Below are positions 30,914 through 40,440 of a DNA stretch of 64,000 nt, one piece after another. This stretch comes from Paludibacteraceae bacterium (GTDB taxonomy: Bacteria > Bacteroidota > Bacteroidia > Bacteroidales > Paludibacteraceae). The stretch covers positions 1 through 64,000 of the forward strand of contig JAFTZQ010000003.1 in the NCBI GenBank assembly GCA_017464475.1, in the 5' to 3' direction. Within the stretch, counting starts at the first letter, position 1. Every line of letters begins with the position of its first letter. The position numbers were made by a program, and so were the translations under genes. The notes beneath the pieces were generated by a model, which was not told where the DNA came from, did not search any database, and worked only from the letters and a program-made list of their open reading frames with translations.

Positions 30914-32077
30914 TCAGGCTTCGTAGTTTTGTATAAATTTCGCGATATTGACGGCGCCGTTGCCTTCATTACGGATGGCTTCCTCCGCCTCCTTATAGAT
31001 ATCGAGGATAGAAGGATCGGAGACACACTCGTTCACCCACCGTACGATCCGGTGCGACTGGGCGAAGAACCGTCCGCAGTTGAGGACCGAGGTAAAGAGG
31101 TGCATTGATTCATATTCGATATTGGATGCACAATAGAACACGCCGACAGGCACTCCCATGAGGGCGCTGTCCAGCATAGCGTTCGGTCCACCTTTGGTCA
31201 GCAGCACATCCGAAGCGCGGTTGAGTTCATAGACCTTGGGCACAAACTCATAGGGGCGCAGGTCAATCTTCGGAGCCACTTTCTCCCGGAGCTTCATCAG
31301 ACGGCGGTAGAGCCGTGTGTTCGTGCCGCAGATAGCGATCAGAGTGATCGGATGTTTGACATGCCTGAGCAATGCCATTACGACCCTGCTCATGCCTGAG
31401 CGGCCATACCCTCCTGCCGCCACCATGACGGTAAAACGGTCTTGGGGCAACTCATATTTGGTACGATAGAACGCTTTGTCCTCCGTCACGTCCATGATCT
31501 CCTTGCGGGTCACAAAAGGAACAATCATCAACTGCTTGCGGGTAAAATCATGGCGAAGCGCGTCGTGGAAAGCCAGACGACAGTTGACAACAAACTTATC
31601 CACCCGGATATTCCACCAGTTATGGACATTGTTATCGGGATCGTAGGTGACCACCTTCACATGCGGATCCACCATGTCGCGATACTGGGTTGCCAAGAAA
31701 GAAGTAAGGTAATGGGTATCTATGATAATATCCGGCTGAATCTCCCGTAGGATTTCAAAGTAAGCTTTTCGCTGGCGACGGTAGAATGTACTGACCACAA
31801 AGGGCAGAGAGTTATGAATGCCGAAGATATGGGTCGCCGCCATCTGGATATAGTTATGCCAAGGAAACGTATTCGCCCACTTGACGTCCCGGATAAACTG
31901 TTTCTCCAGTTTAAGCAAGGAAGGATGAGCCTGGAACGTATATTTGCGAACCAACTCAATATTGGGGTCGTGGAGCGCCTCAATAGCGTCCGCGATAGAG
32001 TTCGCCGTCGTAATATGTCCAAACCCCGCCTCAATATATGTCACCAGCACGCGTTTCTTGGTATGTCTTTCAGCCAT
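30914..32077 (-). CDS. MGDG synthase/UgtP-like glycosyltransferase (GT28)
   Basis: 387 residues. The N-terminal Rossmann domain starts VLVTYIEAGFGHITTANSIA, the signature of monogalactosyl-diacylglycerol synthases and UgtP. The C-terminal domain has VMVAAGGYGRSGM, and the UDP-sugar site LLTKGGPNAMLDSALMGVPV. It likely transfers a hexose to diacylglycerol or a similar lipid on the cytoplasmic face. It is transcribed from a promoter whose upstream element lies in the terminator loop of the preceding gene. Confidence 0.83.
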   Translation of the reverse strand: MAERHTKKRVLVTYIEAGFGHITTANSIADAIEALHDPNIELVRKYTFQAHPSLLKLEKQFIRDVKWANTFPWHNYIQMAATHIFGIHNSLPFVVSTFYRRQRKAYFEILREIQPDIIIDTHYLTSFLATQYRDMVDPHVKVVTYDPDNNVHNWWNIRVDKFVVNCRLAFHDALRHDFTRKQLMIVPFVTRKEIMDVTEDKAFYRTKYELPQDRFTVMVAAGGYGRSGMSRVVMALLRHVKHPITLIAICGTNTRLYRRLMKLREKVAPKIDLRPYEFVPKVYELNRASDVLLTKGGPNAMLDSALMGVPVGVFYCASNIEYESMHLFTSVLNCGRFFAQSHRIVRWVNECVSDPSILDIYKEAEEAIRNEGNGAVNIAKFIQNYEA

Positions 32078-32106
32078 AACTATTTACACAGATTTACTTT
32101 GGGCTG

Positions 32107-32138
32107 CAAAGGTACGAAAAAAATCCCACATACGCAAA
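32107..32138 (-). promoter_or_regulatory. Promoter overlapping a terminator loop
   Basis: Minus strand: TTTGCG (32133-32138) in the loop of the terminator at 32118-32155; -7 box TACCTTTG (32107-32114). Confidence 0.75.
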
Positions 32139-32155
32139 TATATGTGGGATTTTTT
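32118..32155 (-). terminator. Intrinsic terminator of the GT4 gene
   Basis: TCCCACATA (32124-32132) pairs with TATGTGGGA (32141-32149), flanked by A's and T's on both sides so that it could work in either direction. Confidence 0.8.
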
Positions 32156-32168
32156 CTCAATTAGTCAT

Positions 32169-33350
32169 TTAAAAGCCCTTTTTAGAATGTTTTATGCGAT
32201 AGGAGTTCTGAATATCCCGGTATCTGAGAATAACTTCGTCTATGACACTCTCCCACGAACGCGCGATAGTTGTGGAGGCTTTGTCTCCCACTTTCGCGAG
32301 GACATCCGGGTGCTCCATCAGCCATACCAGCCGCTCCGCGTACGCTTGTTTGTCATTGGGTGTCAGGAATCCGTTGACATCCTTCTCTATGACCTCAGCC
32401 GCTGTTGAATCCTGCAGCATGAGTGCGGGTGTGTGCATCGCTGCTGCCTCGCGCACGACAAGCGGTGCGTTGTCATAGAGGGAGGGGAAGAGGAATAGAT
32501 CCGCCGCCGCATCGATGCGTTTGAGCCGCTCGCGGTCATGGATATTGCCGAGGAGGGTGACATGATCCTGAAGCCCCAGTTCATTAATCTTCTGGCGGAT
32601 TTCCCGCACGGCGTAGCCGGTACCGACCATGAAAAGATGGAACGGCCGCTCTTTGACAAGAGACAGAGAATCGAGTATAAAGCCTATATTCTTCTCCCAA
32701 ATATGTTGTCCGACGAAGAGGAGCATCGTCTCATCCTGTGCCATGCCTAATTCCTCGCGCATCTGCGTGCGCATTTCCTTAATAAAACGCACGGGCGTAG
32801 AGAAATCGTTACCGTTCTCCACCACCTCCACGTGCCCGGTATAGCCGTACTCACGGAGGGTGGGCTCAACCGCGGCCTGCGGAATCCAGACTTCATCGGC
32901 TTTCTCAAAGAAATCCACCACCTGACGGATCAGCCAGTCCACCAATTTCTTATTGGGCACATTGTGCTCAAAATCCTGGCGGTACTTGGAGTGGAAAGTA
33001 GCCACGAGGGGTATCTCCTGCTTTCGTGCCGCACGGTAAGCCAAAGAGCCCGATGTAAAGGGGCAGTGGGCATGGACGAGGTCGAAACGCATCTTCCTCC
33101 AGTTACGCCAGAACGCCGCATCGGCGTACGGCAAACCATAGCGATACGGATGGCGGAAGGGGATAGGCACCGAGACATACCTGTTAATAGGATACGGAGC
33201 GGCGTCGATCACCTCCCCAGCCCCAGGAGCATAAGGCGTAATGACGCGCACATCATAACCCTTCTCATGCAACCAATAGGCGTAGTTTTGTGCCGTTAAT
33301 GCCACACCATCCAGAATGGGAGGGAAATTATCATTGAATATACCGTACAT
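32169..33350 (-). CDS. GT4 family glycosyltransferase (diacylglycerol glycosyltransferase-like)
   Basis: 393 residues, GT-B fold. The N-terminal NDNFPPILDGVALTAQNYA and VHAHCPFTSG are typical of GT4 enzymes acting on lipids (mannosyl- or glucosyl-diacylglycerol synthases). The nucleotide-sugar site has LFVGQHIWEKNIGFILDSL and the acid pair region LYDNAPLVVREAAAM. It presumably makes the first step of the glycolipid that the downstream operon extends and moves. It follows the giant gene by 30 bases with no promoter visible between them, so it may be co-transcribed with it. Confidence 0.85.
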   Translation of the reverse strand: MYGIFNDNFPPILDGVALTAQNYAYWLHEKGYDVRVITPYAPGAGEVIDAAPYPINRYVSVPIPFRHPYRYGLPYADAAFWRNWRKMRFDLVHAHCPFTSGSLAYRAARKQEIPLVATFHSKYRQDFEHNVPNKKLVDWLIRQVVDFFEKADEVWIPQAAVEPTLREYGYTGHVEVVENGNDFSTPVRFIKEMRTQMREELGMAQDETMLLFVGQHIWEKNIGFILDSLSLVKERPFHLFMVGTGYAVREIRQKINELGLQDHVTLLGNIHDRERLKRIDAAADLFLFPSLYDNAPLVVREAAAMHTPALMLQDSTAAEVIEKDVNGFLTPNDKQAYAERLVWLMEHPDVLAKVGDKASTTIARSWESVIDEVILRYRDIQNSYRIKHSKKGF

Positions 33351-33380
33351 GCGTGCGAATTAATTACCTATTTTTTTCTC

Positions 33381-36300
33381 TTATCGGAGCATAAACTTAC
33401 CTCCTTTGGCAATTTTCCGTGTCTTCGAATCGAAGAAAACATAGAAGTAAATATGTTCCGGTCTTGCCTTGAAATAGGCTCCTGCAGCCGAGGGCAGTGC
33501 GTCCACGAGAATCTGGTTTCCTTTCTCGTCAATCTCTACCACTACGTCCGCCGGATCGGCGACAGGAATCTCCTGTAACATCAACATGTGACCGTTGAGG
33601 TCATAGATTCCTAGCTGGATACCAATACCGATCGTGACACCTTTGTACTGGCCGTCTCCGGCATAGAGGAAAATATAGTCGTCCGTGTCCACCACAGCGG
33701 ATGCAGCCCAGTCGGCATAGACGAAATTGAGGATATAGACGATGGTCGTACCATCCTGAGCGGTACAGTATATCTCAACGCTCTTGCCATTCTCAATAAC
33801 GGTCTCCATACCTGCTTCCCACGAAGCGAGCGTGTCCACCGGCACAGCCGTGATCTCCGGAATCTGGGATCCCTGCGCAATGACGATGGTATAGGTGAGC
33901 GTGTCTCTATGATAGCCGCGAACCTCTTCGCCGTTCAACCAGATCATATCCAGATGGGCTTCCGACGAAAGCAGGATTGACTGGGAGATGGTATAAACGC
34001 CTATAGTACCATCCGGCGCGGTCACAAAGATCTGAAGCACGCCTTCGTCCATGGTGACGCTCACCGTAGCGTTCGGATCCTGCGGAATAGCGGTGATCGC
34101 CGTAGCGGACAACAATGCGGTCGAGTCGGTGCCGACCGGATAAACAATCTCGTACTCTTGTACGTCCGAATCAAATCCGGCGATCGTCATGCCATTGACC
34201 TGCAGGTCGGCAAGGTGCCAATCGGAGGAGAGGATAGGAACGAATGTCAGGGTATATTCGGACGTGGTCGTGCCATCTCCTGCGGTCACCAAGATCGTGA
34301 GTTCCAGATCACCGGTCCACGTTGTGTCCACCTGCTGCTGGTCGTCCGCTGTCACCCACGTCACCGCAGGCACTTCTTCGCCATACGGGATCGAGTTCAG
34401 GTAGTTGTACTCATCGGGCTCAAAGCCTTCTTGAAGCACATTATTCAGGAGTATAGCAGCCAGATTCGGGTTCTCCGAAGGCAGCCAAGTGAAGGTAACC
34501 GTATAAGTGCGCGTCGTCACGCCGTCCTCCGCCGTCACGGTAATTGTATTGCCCGAGATAGCCACCGTAGCAGCCGGATCTTCCGGCTCCGCTGTGATAA
34601 CCGGTTCCGGAGTACCAAACGGCAGAGCAATCGTATAGGACTCCTCGTCGGCATAGAAGGCATAGAGACCTATGCCGTCCAGCGCTATAGACGCCAGGTT
34701 GGCATTGGAGGATTTGGCTATTGTGAATATCACCGAATAGGTAGCGGTATGCACGCCGTCCTCGGCAGTCACTACTATTGAAACGGTATTGCCGGTACGC
34801 TGCACCTGCGCCGTGCTCTTGCTGTCCGAAAGAATATAATCCACCTCCGGCAGAGCATCAGTACCATGCGACAGTTCTATATTATAGTTATACTGACCGG
34901 GCTGGAAAGCGGGTATGGATGCATTGCCGACCATCAGGTCCGCCAGCGTACATACATCGGACGGAAGCACATCCACCTGAACCGTATAGGTATTCCGAGC
35001 CACGCCGTCCTCCGCCGTCACCACGAAGGTGACCGTAGCCGAAGAGCCGTTCTGCACAGTCGTCATTTCCGCTGTGGCTCCTTCGCATACCACTGCCGCC
35101 ATAGCAGGTATAGCAGAGCCGGAAGGCAGAGAGAGGGTATAGTTAAACTGATCCGATTGGAATCCCGGTATCGACACGCCATCCGCAGAGATTGAAGTGA
35201 GGTATGCCCCAGTAGCCGGCGTATGGAGGTGAACCAGCACGGAATAGCGGCTATGTGTTTTGCCATTCGCGGCAGTAGTCAGCACAAAGACCGCTACGTT
35301 CTCATCGTCTATCCTAACCGTTGTATATTGCACATCCGCATCGGGATCTTGGGCTGTAGCCTCGAACTGGTCCAAAGATTCGAGCGTAACGGTATAGTCG
35401 TAGGTCTCTGCATAGAAATCAGATATCTGCGTTTCGTTGGTCGCAATGGACGCCAGAAGCGCATTCTCCGACGGGTTGCGATGGATGATATAAGTTGTGT
35501 CGAGCGCTGCACCGGAACCGAAGACATATAGGTAATGGGTCGTGTCGGTCGTGACCATAACGACGCTGTCGAGGGCATACTCGCGGCTATAGTTTACTAT
35601 CGGCATTTCCTCCAAGTTGATCAGGCGGGCTGTGGACGATCCTACGATCGGGTTCTCCGCAGGTACGTTGGCCACAACGGCGGTGTTGCCTGCGCTCTTC
35701 TCCCATGCTACGTAATAGACTTTCTGCGCACCACTCTCAGCCGTCACACCGATCACATACGCCGTGTCGTTGCGACCGATCACAATGCTCTGGTAAGGCG
35801 AACCCTTGGTAATCTGCAGATCCATGCCGTTGAGGGTATAAGTGATCGTTGTGTTGGTTGATTGCGGACGGGTGACGGTCAGCGTATAGTCCGTGTAAGA
35901 AAGGTCCTCCGCGTAGTTGCGAATGGTCGCCGTGCGGACACCATTATTCTCCTCCGACCATGTCACTACCGGCATCTGGTCCGCTACTGCGTGCATGAAC
36001 GCAAGCGCGGGCGTTCCATAACTATCTGCGTCGATCGTAGCACTAATGTCCGTGCCGTCTATCGTTGCCGCCACGCCATTGACATTCAGACCGGAAAGAA
36101 CGGATGAATAGTTCAGACGCAGATTATCGACATACATTGTAGACAAGTGACGATTACTGGTATTTAATCCGCTAAACCAGTCTCCAACATAATAAGTGTC
36201 TAACTTTTCGGTTTGTCCCGCACTGATTAAAATATTGAGCGTCATTGGGATATAGTCTGCCGGGTATGTAAGTCCTCTTGATAAAGTGTTCCATGTTCCT

Positions 36301-39300
36301 TTAGGCATTCCGGCAAATAACATAGTATCTTTTACTTGTGCCAAGCCATTTGCATCGTAAACGAAACGCCAGCCTTTCACATTTTGATATGATTGCAGAT
36401 TATAATCAATAGATACATTATCCGGCGAGTTCCTAAATGGTATTGCATCTCCATAAGACAATGAAGATGCTATATGCGTAGCGATAGCGAAGGCGCCAAC
36501 AGTTACTTTTGGCTTTGCAAGGGACAAGAAACCGGGCATTGCCTCTCCTGACGTTAAAAGATAAGCCGTTTGCAGCTTTGCCGCAAAAGAACCATGCGTG
36601 TGTTCATTGATCTGATCCAAGCATTGCTGCGGTTCGTATGTTCCTTTGGATCCAGATGTCTCTGCGTTTATCGGAGCGTACCAACCTTTAGGATATTTTC
36701 CAGTCTTATTGGCATCCTCATTTTTGAATTGTTCCCACTCCTCGAAATCCGTTTCGAAATATATATCATTCGGATAGAAGAAAGTTACTAGATAAGTGCG
36801 TTTATACTCACCTTCTTCACCCGCCTCCACGCTCAGTTTGACCCATTTCGCATTGGCATCCTTTTCCACCTCTGCGCCGTCTTGCGCCGTGTAGGTCACG
36901 GCAGGAGTGTCATCCACGGACAGCACGTAGTTATATACATCGGGACGGAACTCGGGGATGGACACGCCCGCCACCTGAATATCCAGCAACTGCGCCGGAT
37001 CGTAGGGATAGACATTGGGCGTCAAGGTATAAACCTTGTCCTCCTCGTTCGGGTCAAGCGATTTGACCGTGATCACCGTGGGTTCCAATACGCCTCCACT
37101 GACGATTGTCACTTCCTGCTCCGGGTAGCTCTTCGCCACCGAGACGACCTCCATCGCGGTCGTGCCATAAGGCAGATCGATCGTGAAGTCCGGTCCCTGG
37201 GTCATATCCAGCGCACCTATTCCATCCAATACGATTGCCGTCAGTTCGTTCGGCAGACCGGGCAATGCCACGGTATAAGAGAAGGAGTATGTAGCCTGCG
37301 TGCCATCCTCGGCGGTCACCACTATCGTAGAGGGTTGTCCCAGAGGTGCTTCGGTGATCGTGAGTGCCTGCTCCGGCTCAGCACGCTCAACCGTCAGCGA
37401 CGGCGTAGCGGTCGTACCGTACGGCAGGACAAGGTTCGTGTAGTCGTGTATAGCGGGATCGAAGGAGAAATTGACTCCGTCAATCTCTACGGACGCCAGA
37501 TCCGTGTTGCTCGATTTGGCAACCGAGAAATCTATGGTATATGTCCGAGTGGTCGTTTTATCTTCCGCCAAGACTTTGATTCGCGTAGGACGGTTGATAC
37601 CTCCGTGCTCTACGGTGATTGTCTGACCGGTCGTTGCTGCTACAGGCATGACTGCCGGCACTTGGTAGGTGCGCCATGGCAACGGATACGTGTATGAGAG
37701 GGTCGCGGGGTCGAACGGATTGTATTTCTCGCCTCCTATGTACAGCTCCGCCAGCGTTGCGTCCGACGAAGCAGGGAAGGAATCCATCGGGAAAGCAGGA
37801 ATGACCACCTCTTCCGGCGAGTTGAGACGCACCGTATAGGTATTCGGCGTGCCCTCCTCCGGTGTGACCATAATGCGCGCAGTACCATAGGTAGAGGGCG
37901 AAACGATGGATATTTTCTGTCCCTCATTTGCCAGCACGGTCACTTGCGGCATGGTAGCACTATTCCAAACCAGCGAATAGTCCAGTTGCTCGGGAGTAAA
38001 GCCCTCTAATTCAGTACCGTTCAGATAGATCATTTGCAGGAGTGCATTCGCCGATTTCTCCACCTCGAATGCGATCATATACACCCGCGTTGAGCCGTTG
38101 CCCGCTGTAACGGTCAGACGGACTGTCATTTGCGACTGGTTGACCGCCAAAGCCACCTGCTGGTAAGTATCTCCGGGTGTATAGGTTACCGTCGGCATGT
38201 TCTTCGTGCCGGCGGGCAGAGAGATTTTATAATTCAGCGTGTCGGGATGGAAGTTCTCCAAAGGCTGTCCGTCCAGCGCTATGCCGGCTAAGGCATTATT
38301 GGTCGATTTCTCGGTCTGGAAGACCAGCCTATAAGTTGTCTTCGCGCCGCTGGCAGCGGTCACTACAATACGCGTTGTGCCGTCCACGCCGCCTTCCGTC
38401 ATTTCCACCGTCTGGTAGTTATCGCCCTTGGTGAATGCGATCGCCGGCAGGGCAGTCGTGCCTAACGGCAGGGTGACGGTATAGACCGTCTTCTCCGGAG
38501 CGAAGTCCGCTATCGGTTCGCCGTCCAGCGTTATACCCGCCAGATAGGAATAAGAAGAGGCTTCTATCTTGTAGGTGATCTTATAGGTCTTGGTGAGCGT
38601 AGAGCCGGGTATGGACACTTGGACTTGTGCACCGGAGGCAAGGGTGTTGCTGAGTAATTGGATTGTCTGCACTCCCTCCGAATAAGCCGACTGCCATGTG
38701 ATCGCCGGAGCAGCGGTCGTGCCTAGCGGCAGCGAAACGGTGTAGTTCGACTTGGTAGGTTGGAAGCCCGGCAGGAGCGAACCGTCGAGGTAGATCGCCT
38801 GCAGCGTCACGTCCGTCAATGCCGCAACCGAGAAATTGACCGTATAAGTCTGAGTCGTTGTGCCATCGCCAGCGGTCACATAGACCGTAGCCGTTCCGGT
38901 AGTAGAAGTAGCCTGGGTGATCGAAACCGTTGCGGAGCCGTCCTGCGCAGAGGCGGTTACTTGCGGCACTTCGGTCGTGCCGTACGGCAGCGCTACGTTG
39001 TACGTATTGAGGTAAGTATTGAATCCGTTCACCGTCTGACCGTTCACCTGCAGGTCCGCCAGACGGGCGTTGTTACTCGCCTGCGAGACAAACTTGATCC
39101 TATAGGTGGTAGTAGTGCTACCATCCTCCGCCCGCACGGTGATCACCGTAGGCGCGCCATCGACCTGACCATACGTGATTGTACATTCCGCATCAGTCAA
39201 ACGGCGTCCCGGGAAATTCGCTCTGCCTCCGCGCGTGTTGGTCAACGAACCCGCTCCGCGGACACAAGTGATCACCGGCATTTGGGTAACTCCCACGCCT

Positions 39301-40238
39301 AATGAACAGATCTGCTCATCGGTGTTGTTCGGATCGAAACCTTTCCATTCCTTATTGGTAGTACCATTATTCAGGTATATCTTTTGCACCTTGCTGGAAT
39401 AGACGAGCGATATATCATCCACGTCCATTGAGTTTCCGGCATTCTGACCAGAGTTAGCCCGGAAGTCCGGGTAGCGTCCGGCAGAGAGGATGACATTGCA
39501 TTTCTCCGGCACATCGTCATTCAAGTAATAAATCGGCACAACGATCCGTGTCCAGTTGGGATATGCTTTCTTCTCATAATACCATCCTTCGGCGATCTGG
39601 TTGGCTTGTACGGCAGTACCGCACTCATTGCCGTCCAGAGCCTGACGGATATCGGATTCCTCATCAATGGTATATTCCGGATGCGATCCCGACACGTCGG
39701 TACAGGAGAGGTTCTTGGCTTTGAACGAAGAAGCACGCGAAGTACCGCTCCAGGCATAGTACAGCAGGTTGAAGTTCTCATCTCCGGTATGATCTCCCGC
39801 CGCATTGTCCACCGAACTATCATAGTACCGCTTGATCCAAACGACCATCGAGTCCGGTCTGTTCGTCCAGCTAATACCGCCATACGTACCTGCCGTGGCA
39901 TCTTCAATCGATGTGAGGCTCGATACATACGCCCATGGGTGTCCCAACGAGACATACCCCGGAGATGTGGCCCCAATGCCCAACGCTCCGACAAACTGGT
40001 CCTGGATCTTGAGCGCGGAGCCGGACCTACCCGTCGTCTTATGGGCGAAATTGAATTCTACTTTCAACTGGCTTACATTGGAGAAATTCCAGTATTTAGG
40101 CTGCGCCGAACTTTTGAACTGGGCACCCGACCAGTCCTCAAACCCAGGATCGGGGAACTGATAATTATCTGCATGAGCGGCAAAAGGCATCGCCATCCAT
40201 GCTAAACAGACCAATAAAATTTTGAAAAGTTTACTCAT
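33381..40238 (-). CDS. Giant secreted protein with two PCMD domains and ~20 cadherin-like repeats
   Basis: 2285 residues. Signal peptide (1-23), a PCMD-type jelly-roll domain (about 25-285: DPGFEDWSGAQF), then about ten cadherin-like beta-sandwich repeats of 80-90 residues (LxxIxLDGxxLxxFxP, YTVxLPxGT, VTAEDGxTxTYTVxF). A second PCMD-like domain (about 1150-1375: YFETDFEEWEQF) is followed by about ten more repeats and a tail ending KIAKGGKFMLR, which looks like a type IX sorting signal. Such proteins are surface fibres or glycan-binding scaffolds in gut Bacteroidales. DNA coding the second PCMD (about 36120-36790) is visibly richer in A/T than the repeats around it. Promoter at 40303-40325. 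Confidence 0.82.
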   Translation of the reverse strand: MSKLFKILLVCLAWMAMPFAAHADNYQFPDPGFEDWSGAQFKSSAQPKYWNFSNVSQLKVEFNFAHKTTGRSGSALKIQDQFVGALGIGATSPGYVSLGHPWAYVSSLTSIEDATAGTYGGISWTNRPDSMVVWIKRYYDSSVDNAAGDHTGDENFNLLYYAWSGTSRASSFKAKNLSCTDVSGSHPEYTIDEESDIRQALDGNECGTAVQANQIAEGWYYEKKAYPNWTRIVVPIYYLNDDVPEKCNVILSAGRYPDFRANSGQNAGNSMDVDDISLVYSSKVQKIYLNNGTTNKEWKGFDPNNTDEQICSLGVGVTQMPVITCVRGAGSLTNTRGGRANFPGRRLTDAECTITYGQVDGAPTVITVRAEDGSTTTTYRIKFVSQASNNARLADLQVNGQTVNGFNTYLNTYNVALPYGTTEVPQVTASAQDGSATVSITQATSTTGTATVYVTAGDGTTTQTYTVNFSVAALTDVTLQAIYLDGSLLPGFQPTKSNYTVSLPLGTTAAPAITWQSAYSEGVQTIQLLSNTLASGAQVQVSIPGSTLTKTYKITYKIEASSYSYLAGITLDGEPIADFAPEKTVYTVTLPLGTTALPAIAFTKGDNYQTVEMTEGGVDGTTRIVVTAASGAKTTYRLVFQTEKSTNNALAGIALDGQPLENFHPDTLNYKISLPAGTKNMPTVTYTPGDTYQQVALAVNQSQMTVRLTVTAGNGSTRVYMIAFEVEKSANALLQMIYLNGTELEGFTPEQLDYSLVWNSATMPQVTVLANEGQKISIVSPSTYGTARIMVTPEEGTPNTYTVRLNSPEEVVIPAFPMDSFPASSDATLAELYIGGEKYNPFDPATLSYTYPLPWRTYQVPAVMPVAATTGQTITVEHGGINRPTRIKVLAEDKTTTRTYTIDFSVAKSSNTDLASVEIDGVNFSFDPAIHDYTNLVLPYGTTATPSLTVERAEPEQALTITEAPLGQPSTIVVTAEDGTQATYSFSYTVALPGLPNELTAIVLDGIGALDMTQGPDFTIDLPYGTTAMEVVSVAKSYPEQEVTIVSGGVLEPTVITVKSLDPNEEDKVYTLTPNVYPYDPAQLLDIQVAGVSIPEFRPDVYNYVLSVDDTPAVTYTAQDGAEVEKDANAKWVKLSVEAGEEGEYKRTYLVTFFYPNDIYFETDFEEWEQFKNEDANKTGKYPKGWYAPINAETSGSKGTYEPQQCLDQINEHTHGSFAAKLQTAYLLTSGEAMPGFLSLAKPKVTVGAFAIATHIASSLSYGDAIPFRNSPDNVSIDYNLQSYQNVKGWRFVYDANGLAQVKDTMLFAGMPKGTWNTLSRGLTYPADYIPMTLNILISAGQTEKLDTYYVGDWFSGLNTSNRHLSTMYVDNLRLNYSSVLSGLNVNGVAATIDGTDISATIDADSYGTPALAFMHAVADQMPVVTWSEENNGVRTATIRNYAEDLSYTDYTLTVTRPQSTNTTITYTLNGMDLQITKGSPYQSIVIGRNDTAYVIGVTAESGAQKVYYVAWEKSAGNTAVVANVPAENPIVGSSTARLINLEEMPIVNYSREYALDSVVMVTTDTTHYLYVFGSGAALDTTYIIHRNPSENALLASIATNETQISDFYAETYDYTVTLESLDQFEATAQDPDADVQYTTVRIDDENVAVFVLTTAANGKTHSRYSVLVHLHTPATGAYLTSISADGVSIPGFQSDQFNYTLSLPSGSAIPAMAAVVCEGATAEMTTVQNGSSATVTFVVTAEDGVARNTYTVQVDVLPSDVCTLADLMVGNASIPAFQPGQYNYNIELSHGTDALPEVDYILSDSKSTAQVQRTGNTVSIVVTAEDGVHTATYSVIFTIAKSSNANLASIALDGIGLYAFYADEESYTIALPFGTPEPVITAEPEDPAATVAISGNTITVTAEDGVTTRTYTVTFTWLPSENPNLAAILLNNVLQEGFEPDEYNYLNSIPYGEEVPAVTWVTADDQQQVDTTWTGDLELTILVTAGDGTTTSEYTLTFVPILSSDWHLADLQVNGMTIAGFDSDVQEYEIVYPVGTDSTALLSATAITAIPQDPNATVSVTMDEGVLQIFVTAPDGTIGVYTISQSILLSSEAHLDMIWLNGEEVRGYHRDTLTYTIVIAQGSQIPEITAVPVDTLASWEAGMETVIENGKSVEIYCTAQDGTTIVYILNFVYADWAASAVVDTDDYIFLYAGDGQYKGVTIGIGIQLGIYDLNGHMLMLQEIPVADPADVVVEIDEKGNQILVDALPSAAGAYFKARPEHIYFYVFFDSKTRKIAKGGKFMLR

Positions 40239-40302
40239 ATTAATTTGCTATTAAAATTTCTCATCGTTTTGGGCTGCAAAAGAGCCCATTTTTTATCGGG
40301 TG

Positions 40303-40325
40303 CAAAATTACTGCTTTTTTGTCAA
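40303..40325 (-). promoter_or_regulatory. Promoter of the giant secreted protein gene
   Basis: Minus strand: -7 box TAATTTTG (40303-40310) with TTG (40323-40325) upstream. The 202-base gap to the radical SAM gene contains nothing else recognised. Confidence 0.6.
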
Positions 40326-40440
40326 GCCCACAATAGCGTTTATTACTAAAAGATATACGATTATTAAGCCACACTCTAAAAGCGAGGCTAAAATTAGGGT
40401 TTAGGAGGTTACTATTTTTAAGAATGTCAAAATTTGAGTA

